A DNA stretch of 64,000 bases from Isoetes taiwanensis (taxonomy: Eukaryota; Streptophyta; Lycopodiopsida; Isoetales; Isoetaceae), in NCBI GenBank assembly GCA_021234155.1, contig JAJEKV010000028.1, positions 17,534,825 to 17,598,824 on the forward strand, written 5' to 3'. Below are positions 57,416 to 64,000 of this stretch, piece after piece (the stretch's first letter is position 1; the number at the start of each line of letters is the position of its first letter). The position numbers and the translations under genes are program-made. The notes under the pieces are model-generated. The model ran no database searches, was not told the DNA's origin, and saw nothing but the letters and a program-made list of their open reading frames with translations.

Positions 57416-58569
57416 AAAAAAATTGCCACACTAGGAGGAGGATAAATCCAAACCCCATTCCGTCAGTTCCTATTGCTTCGCATTTTCAACTGCAGCTTCT
57501 TGACCATGTCCCAAGTGCAACCGACTAAAACTCGACCCTCATAACGTAAACCCTTCAATAACCTCGCAACACACAGGGTTTACGTTTCGGATGCCATATC
57601 CTAGTCAGATTCGACCAGGATCTCGCACAATGTCATCATGTAGAGGGAGGGTGTTGATGCCGGAAGACGGACCCTTAAAACCTTCCAGAAGCAGTTTGCC
57701 CCAAAGGTCCTCTCTCGAAGAACCCTGACCACGGACGAGCAACTCTCCTACTCCGGAACTGTGAATTGACTCTGCCAATGGACTCAAAGCATCGACATTA
57801 CCCTAGGGACCAAGTTTCGTGGGCAGAAGACTACCCCTTCTCCAAGAAGCGCCAAAATAGCCCATGTCCAACATGTTTGTAGTCAATTGGCCTAGGAGGT
57901 GGCTGCGGAATAGTGCCATGTAGAGGGTTCGTATTTCTTTCGTTGCCAAAAATGACCGTATAACTTGGTCCCTAGGGTAATTTCACCATTTTGGATGACA
58001 TGACGAAGTCGAATCCCATTCCGGAGACTTTGTGCTACCCGAACGACAAAACACTTGGGTTTCTACACGGTCAATTGTAGGACGCGTTTGATAAGTTCTC
58101 CTGGACCGATCTTGGGTTTTCTTGAACGTGCTCGAAGCAGGTTACTTGAACGGCGGATTCGACGGTCAAATAGGAAAACTAAGCTCCAGAAGGGGGGGGG
58201 GGGCATTGGCATTTGCCCTCCCGGAGGAGCGATGGCAGGAAAGGCTGCCTCAGCAACCTTTCTGAGGTCCGTCTCCTGGGATCTGGCCTCTCCCCTCTGG
58301 TGAGGAAGCTGCGTAAAGTCATGGCCTGGTTCGATTTAGGGAAGGGTGTCAGCGCTTTAAGTTCTTCAAGATCCCTCTACTCTATCCCTTGCCAAACTCC
58401 TCTACCAAAAAATTCCAAAGGTTATCATATTTCTTGCATAAAGTCCTAGTCATCATGTCCACTCACCACCATCCAGCATGTCACCCAAAATTTGCCAACA
58501 TCACCCAATAGATGGGCATCTTTTCATTTTTGGCCTAGTCAAAACTTGGCCTTGCCTACTTGCCATGCC
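57416..58569 (-). repeat. Right inner arm of the foldback element
   Basis: Reverse complement of the left inner arm (30101-31267) with scattered differences. A run of ten G at about 58193-58202 lies in the middle. Frames seen in it are not conserved between the arms. Confidence 0.85.
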
Positions 58570-59591
58570 ATGTCACCACTTGGAGCCTAGGTGGCATGTT
58601 GGAACCCACGTGGCATGTTTGAGCCACCTGCCACTATCATGTTGGAGCCTAGGTGGCATGTTTGAGACACCTTGGCATGCCTGCGCCACCTTGGCATGTT
58701 AGAGCCTAGGTGGCATATTGGGGCCCACATGGCATGTTTGAGCCACCTTGGCATGTTGGAGCCTAGGTGGCATGTTGGAGCCCGCATGGCATGTTTGAGC
58801 CACCTTGGCATGTTTGAGCCTAGGTGGCATGTTGGTGCCTAGGTGGCATGTTTGAGCCACCTTGGCATGTTGGAGCCTAGGTGGCATATTGGAGCCTGCA
58901 TAGCATGTTCGAGCCACCATGGCATGTTTGAGCCGAGTATCATGTTTGAGCCACCTTGACATGTTGGAGCCTAGGTGGCATGTTGGGAGCCCACGTGGCA
59001 TGTTTGAGCCACCTTGGCATGTTGGAGCCTATGTGGCATATTGGGAGCCCACGTGGCATGTTTGAGGTGCCTTGGCATGTTTGAGCCACCTTGGCATGTT
59101 TGAGCCTAGGTGGCATGTTGGTGCCTAGGTGGCATGCTTGAGCCACCTTGGCATGTTGGAGCCTAGGTGGCATGTTGGAGCCCACATGGCATGTTTGAGC
59201 CACCTTGGCATGTTAGGTCCTAGGTGGTATGTTTGAGCCACCTTGGCATGTTGGAGCCCACATGGCATGTTCGAGCCACCTTGGCATGTTGGAGCCTATG
59301 TGGCATGTTCGAGCCCACGTGGCATGTTTGAGCCATTTTGGCATGTTTGAGCCACCTTGTCATGTTGGAGCCTGGGTGGCATGTTTGAGCCACCTTAGCA
59401 TGTTGGAGCCTAGGTGGCATGTTAAAGCCCGCATGGCATGCTTGAGCCACCTTGGTAGAGCCACCTTGGCATATATGAGCCTAGGTGGTATGTTTGAGTC
59501 GCCTTGTCATGTTTGAGCCGAGTGGCATGTTTGAGCCACCTTGGCATGTTGGAGCCTAGATGGCATGTCGGGAGCCTATGTGGCATGTTTG
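58570..59591 (-). repeat. Right-arm minisatellite
   Basis: About 1 kb of tandem units ggcatgtttgagccacctt and ggcatgttggagcctaggt, the reverse complement of the left-arm array but nearly twice as long. It is cut at 59591 by the copia LTR. Confidence 0.92.
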
Positions 59592-60425
59592 TGTTAAATA
59601 TTGATCATGTTATATGCTGCAGAAGATGTGTCTATATGTGTCCAAGTTCACAGTTATCACATGGTGACACTATATACCTAGGTATGAAATTAAGAACCTA
59701 GGTTTATATTAAGCGGGGTGCCGATTTTAATAGAAACCAAGGAAACCTTTAGAAAAGGCTACAATAAACCAGCGTGATGTGCTAGTAGCGCCCTTATAGG
59801 GAGCTCGCCGATGCTACATAAGTCCAGGGGCCTTAGGGCACAAGGGACAATAATTTCTATTCTATTCTATTCTATTCTATTCTATTCTATTCTATTCTAT
59901 TATTCTATTCTATTCTATTCTATTCTATTCTATTCTATTCTATTCTATTCTATTCTATTAAGCTTGTGATATATTTGATCGAGCATATTCAAAGGTTTAT
60001 TCTCCCTAAGGTAAAAATGCAATAGGAAATTTATTAAGCGGTCAAATGATTTCGAGCCAAAATGGATTCAAAAGAAAAATTATCTAAGATAGCTCGGTGG
60101 AGCTGGAGGTCGGTCCAGCTAGACAGCCAGATTAACCTGAATAAATCTAAGGAGAATTTGATATACAGATTGGAGCATGGTTTGAATGTGGCAGAGCAAG
60201 CTTGTGCTCTCGAGATTTGCTTCAGAAAAAGGGTAACTATGCTACAGTGATTTATTCAATCCCAAATGAACAGTGACCCTTGTATCATGAATTTTATAGT
60301 GAATACAAGTGAAGTCTAGTATCATAACCTAGTATTGTTTAACATTGTCTATAAGTTGTGATACTAAATTTGAAGTTGGTTGTCTATCGTGAATACTCAT
60401 ACTCAATAGATCTATATCTCTTTCA
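59592..60425 (+). repeat. 5' LTR of the copia element
   Basis: It starts TGTTAAATATTG at the abrupt end of the minisatellite and ends CTCTTTCA just before the primer site, 834 bp. The start is inferred because the matching 3' LTR lies outside the window. Confidence 0.65.
59862..59958 (+). repeat. (ATTCT)n pentanucleotide microsatellite within the copia LTR
   Basis: About nineteen attct/ctatt units with one phase slip near 59900. The same pentamer is at 23921-23976. Confidence 0.95.
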
Positions 60426-60426
60426 T

Positions 60427-60439
60427 TGGTATCAGAGCC
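60427..60439 (+). other. Primer binding site of the copia element
   Basis: TGGTATCAGAGCC, initiator Met tRNA type, one base after the LTR end. Confidence 0.9.
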
Positions 60440-60449
60440 AGGTTGTACA

Positions 60450-61300
60450 ATGTCTAGTAGATTTTGTGCAAATCTACTTAATTCTATTGAAGTATTCAAG
60501 GGTGAAGGGGGTTTCCAGATATGGAAGCAAGGCATTAGACAAGTGTTGGAATTTGAAAAATTGTGGTATTTAGTGGATCCAAACATTGTACGTCATGTTG
60601 TTACATTGGGTGCAGGAACTTCTAATGCAAGGGGAAGTAGTTCTAGCTCTAATGGAGAAGAATCCACTGTTGGTGGAGGAATAGACAGAGCTACAACAAA
60701 GGTTGTTGTTGAAACAACAACATCAGAGTTAGATGCAGATGAAGCCATGAAGGTGATGGAAGCACAAGCAATTATTTGCTGCAAGGTTGTTACAGTTATT
60801 AAATTAAAACTTAGAGGTATGACATCTAGGGAGATGTGGACCTATCTGATTAAAAATTTTGAAACTAAATCATCATCCCAGATTGATGTGCTGGAGAAGC
60901 AATTAAGGAAACTGAAATTGTTTGATAAAGACAACATAACTGAATTCTTTGAGAAGTTTGACTCAATTATTGCAGATTTAGAGGGAGCTGGATTTTATCT
61001 AAACGAAGAATACTAGCTTCTAGCAATTTCCAGGGCAGTCTCTCATAATGCACACCTAGCAACACTTTTGAGAAATGTAGCAAAATCAAAGGAGCATGCT
61101 ATCAAAATGGTAAGAACAGAATTTGAACAAGGAAAGTTAGGGAATAATGATGATGATAATACAGAAGTCTTGTTTGCTGGAAACATAAACAAAAAAATAC
61201 AACAGTGGAAATGGAAGGAAGAAAATAGAGCCATGTTATTTATGTGATAGCTATGGGCACCTTAAAGCTGATTTTCCCAAAGGGGATAAAGAAATAGTAT
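60450..61300 (+). pseudogene. gag: gag of the copia element
   Basis: The ATG at 60450 opens a frame with FQIWKQGIRQVLEF, LWYLVDP and FFEKFDSIIADLEGAG, the copia gag (UBN2-type) pattern. A stop at 61014-61016 and frameshifts follow. The zinc knuckle reads CYLCDSYGHLKADF (61234-61275), with Phe in place of the last zinc-binding Cys. Confidence 0.88.
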
Positions 61301-61353
61301 GCTACTGTCCCAGCCCTAGAAGTCAATGGGCAAAAGGAAAAAATAAATAAAAA

Positions 61354-62004
61354 ATGTCAGGTGGCAAAACAAAGTTTGACAATAAAGGTAGAAGTTCTTC
61401 TAGGGGGAATCCAACACTAAACCTGACTGAAGATGCTCGAGCAGAGGAGGATGAACTAAAAGAAGATACAGAGGTAAGTCCATCTCAAATATTTTCTTTG
61501 AATAATAAAAAATATGACAAGAGATTCCTGATAATAGATTCTGGAGCTGAAAAAATAGTAGCAGCGTCCCCAAGCATTCTGAAAGCCTGTAATTGAAGAA
61601 AAGGAGGACACTTGCAACTTGGGAATGGAGATTTACATGAGATAAAAGGTATAGGCATGCTGGAGCTATTTGATTTAGAAGGAAACAAATTACAATTAAA
61701 AGATGTACTATGTGTGCCAGGACTACTGAGAAATCTAATCTCAGTTTCTCAACTAGTAGACCTAGGCTATAAAGTTCTCTTTGAAGTGATGTTTTTAGGA
61801 AGAAGGATTGGAAATCTTTTTGGATTACTTGATCATCATGTCCTACCTAGTATTAATCATGTTGGTTTTCCCACAATTAAGACATGGCATCAGAGGATGT
61901 GCCATGTCAACACTAAAGCTATTGAACTACTAATTAAGAAAGGAATGATTCATGCTGCTAGCAACAAGGAAGAAGAATCTATTAATGTGCAGGATGTATT
62001 TTAG
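61354..62004 (+). pseudogene. pol: Protease and gag-pre-integrase region of the copia element
   Basis: The frame 61354-61596 has FLIIDSGAEK (DSGA active site, 61537-61548) and ends in a stop. The frame 61612-62004 has LKDVLCVPGLLRNLISVSQL and WHQRMCHVNTKAIELL, the GAG_pre-integrs motif that provides the integrase zinc ligands. Confidence 0.88.
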
Positions 62005-62049
62005 GGAAACACAGTAGATTACCTTTTAAAAGATCTCTCAAAAGAGCCA

Positions 62050-62780
62050 AGGGAATACTGGATCTAATCCACACAGGTGTGGACCATTGAATGTGACAAG
62101 CCTCTCTGGAAGAAGGTACTTCATGACGTTAATAAATGATTTCAGCAGAAAAAATTATGTTTATTGTTTAAAGTCAAAAGATGCTGCATTTGAGACTTTC
62201 AAAAACTTTGTTAATGAAGTAGAAACAGAAGCAAACATGAAAGTGAAATGTCTACGCTCTGATAGAGGAGGAGAATTCATTTAAGATGAGTTTAAACATT
62301 ATTGCAGAAGTAAAGGAATAAAAAGGCAACGTGCAGGTATTCACCCCAACAAAATGGGGTAGCAGAGAGAAAAAATGAAACCATTCTCAATGCAACAAGG
62401 AGCATGCTGAAATATTCAGGATTACCTAATTATCTCTGGGATGAGGCAGTCAAGGCAGCTGTACATGTGTAGAATATTGTGCCATCATTAAGCATTAATG
62501 GAGCTATTCCTGAAATGATGTGGTCTGGAAAAATACCATCCTATGACAGGCTAAAAGCTTATGGTTGTCTAGTTTTTGCACATGTTCCAGATGAGCTGAG
62601 GCAAAAGCTAGATGATAAATCTCTGATAACATGCATAGTGGGATATGACGTTGAGTCAAAGGCTTACAGATTGTTTGATCCTCTAAAAAGGAGGATTGTA
62701 ATAAGCAGAGATGTTATATTCGATGAGAATCAGTTCTATAAAATTATACCAAGGGTAAACACAGGAGAAGTAATTGCTGA
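62050..62780 (+). pseudogene. pol: Integrase of the copia element
   Basis: MTLINDFSRKNYVYCLKSKD and LRSDRGGEF (second catalytic Asp) are followed by a stop at 62282-62284. After a frame change come the NGVAERKNET segment (catalytic Glu), PSYDRLKAYGCLVFAHVP and VGYDVESKAYRLFDP. Confidence 0.88.
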
Positions 62781-64000
62781 ATGTAGAAGCACACAAGAAA
62801 CTTCAAACATAAGTATAGGCAATAACACTAATCCAGTTGATAATATAGAAGAGGAGGAGATAACTGTAGCTAAAACTGTTGTTACTAATGAAAATTTTGT
62901 GCAGAGAGAACCTGAAGGAGAAATAACAAACGATCACATTGAAGAAAGAACAACAAGGAGGAAGAAACAAACTGAAGCTGAAAAGTTGCAACAAGCACTC
63001 CAAATTGACACAAATTTGCATGGACGAGATGAAGAAGGAAGAAGCAAAAGATTGTACAAGAATGAAGGTGAGATCAATGAGTTATTTGAGATTTTAATGC
63101 ATTTAGATACAAGTGTTCCAAAAAATTATGACGAGGCTTTAAGTGTACCTGAAAGTGAACACTGGCTTAAAGCTATGAATGATGAGATGGCATCATTTAG
63201 AAGGACAGAAACACTTGAAGTTGTGGACTTACCAGAAGGAAAAAACAGTGTAGGAAATAAGTGGCTTTTTAAGCTCAAAACAGGATCAGATGGTAAAACA
63301 CCAAAATATAAGGCTAGACTTGTAGCTCAAGGCTTCTCACAGAAAAAGGGTTTAGATTATGAAGAAACTTTTTTGCCCCTGGTCAAAATGAATAGCATAA
63401 GAATGCTTCTATCCATAGCAAATGCTTGTAATTTTGAGGTACATCATATGGATGTAAATACTGCTTTTTTGAATGCTAAATTAGAAGAAGAGATATTTAT
63501 GAAACAACGAGCTGGTTTTGAGGAAGGTACAAATAAGGTGTGGAAGTTGAAAAGGGCAGTATATGGAATCAAGCAATCACCTAGAGAGGTATAAGTGCAT
63601 GGACTCATATCTGTTAGAACAGGGATTTATTAAACTTAAAAATGATGAGAATCTATACAAATATGAAGTTGAAGGTGAATGGTGTATTATAGCATTGTAT
63701 GTTGATGATAACATTATGATATTAAAACGAAAAAAATGTTTACAGGTTTGTAAAGATGTCTTAAATAAAAGGTTCAAGATGACTGATCTTGCAGAGCTTC
63801 AAAAGTTTCTAGGCATTGAAGTGCATAGAGACAGAGCAAATAATACAATAACACTCACTCAGAAGGGACAAATTCAAGGGATGTTGCAAAGGTTTAAAAT
63901 GCAGGATTGTAATGTGAGTAAAATACCAGCAATGATAGGCTATAAAATTTCTGCACAAATGTGTCCTAAGAATGACAAGGAAAGGAAAGAGATGGAGAAA
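62781..64000 (+). pseudogene. pol: Reverse transcriptase of the copia element (continues past the window)
   Basis: A Glu/Lys-rich linker precedes WLKAMNDEMASF, KARLVAQGFSQKKGLDYEET, HMDVNTAFLNAKLEEEI and LKRAVYGIKQSPRE. A frameshift at about 63592 leads into IIALYVDDNIMI (catalytic YVDD) and FKMTDLAELQKFLGIEV. RNase H and the 3' LTR would lie beyond base 64000. Confidence 0.9.

Larger units (their letters stand above)
29551..59591. mobile_element. Giant foldback (long inverted repeat) element with minisatellite arms, nested and incomplete at the right
   Basis: Sequence 29551-31267 reappears as its reverse complement at about 57416-59591. The inversion continues through 55585-55942, which folds on itself around about 55752. 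After removing the gypsy nest (31268-55584) and a retroposed insert (55943-57405), the arms join into one continuous palindrome with unique inner arms of about 1.35 kb, tipped by minisatellite. This is the architecture of foldback elements, whose terminal repeats contain tandem subrepeats. No transposase is visible. The right tip is cut by a copia LTR at 59592, so the outer end and target duplication cannot be defined here. The transposon superfamily is unknown. Confidence 0.75.
59592..64000 (+). mobile_element. Ty1/copia LTR retrotransposon, truncated by the window end
   Basis: A putative 5' LTR is followed by a primer binding site and, in copia order, gag, protease, integrase and reverse transcriptase, still open at base 64000. 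Several stops and frameshifts show that the copy is dead. It is inserted in the minisatellite of the foldback right arm, after gtttg. The gag fragment at 18140-18460 belongs to the same family. Confidence 0.88.

Noticed and set aside
29542-59604. A 9-bp target duplication of the foldback element (agatattaa versus aaatattga)
   Set aside because: The right copy overlaps the start of a copia LTR (TGTTAAATATTG at 59592), so the match is coincidental and the true right tip lies outside the window.

Overview
This is nuclear DNA of a land plant with a large, transposon-rich genome. The evidence is GT-AG introns, plant-type CACTA, hAT, PIF/Harbinger, Ty3/gypsy and Ty1/copia elements with initiator-Met tRNA primer sites, an ATL-type RING-H2 gene and a DUF3755 gene. 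I cannot name the species. The pogo-like transposase and diverse old repeats would fit a non-flowering plant such as a fern or lycophyte, but that is a guess. Only two host genes look intact: a RING-H2 gene (11112-11570, +) and a seven-exon DUF3755/SANT-like gene (12136-14530, -), arranged convergently.

Layout. 1-7220: a decayed coding remnant split by a CACTA element (1072-6339, TSD aac). The CACTA contains a short non-autonomous LTR element (1879-6176, TSD ctctt), whose 5' LTR contains a solo gypsy LTR (2617-4253, TSD tgtga). 7280-8325: a pogo/Tigger-like DDE transposase pseudogene. 9366-10800: two small inverted-repeat elements. 11-15 kb: the two host genes and a Tourist-like MITE. 15-29.5 kb: AT-rich sequence with a copia gag fragment, a GAATCT-rich array, a hAT transposase fragment, a hAT MITE, a possible SINE and local duplications. 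29551-59591: a very large foldback (inverted-repeat) element whose arms hold a minisatellite built on the words 'caaacatgcca' and 'ccaacatgcca'. Its left arm is split by a 24-kb nested pair of gypsy elements and its right arm by a retroposed sequence. A Ty1/copia element (from 59592 past the window end) interrupts its outer right minisatellite.

The main discovery is in the nested gypsy pair. The outer element (31268-55584) and the inner element (33675-46343, inserted in ORF1 of the outer one with a perfect acccg duplication) are chromodomain-bearing Ty3/gypsy elements. Each carries two extra genes between the primer site and gag. ORF1 encodes a histone H3-like protein. In the inner element it starts with the exact first nine residues of the H3 tail and ends in an H3 histone fold, separated by about 270 charged residues. 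In the outer element the last 92 codons align without a gap to H3 residues 44-135. ORF2 (469 aa in the outer element) is a shared protein I do not recognise. Both accessory genes have TATA-like boxes a short way upstream, and a matching 3' splice-site-like motif precedes gag in both elements. Both elements have lost reverse transcriptase core sequence, so each is non-autonomous. I know of no described retrotransposon family that carries its own histone H3. This judgement is from memory and needs a database search.
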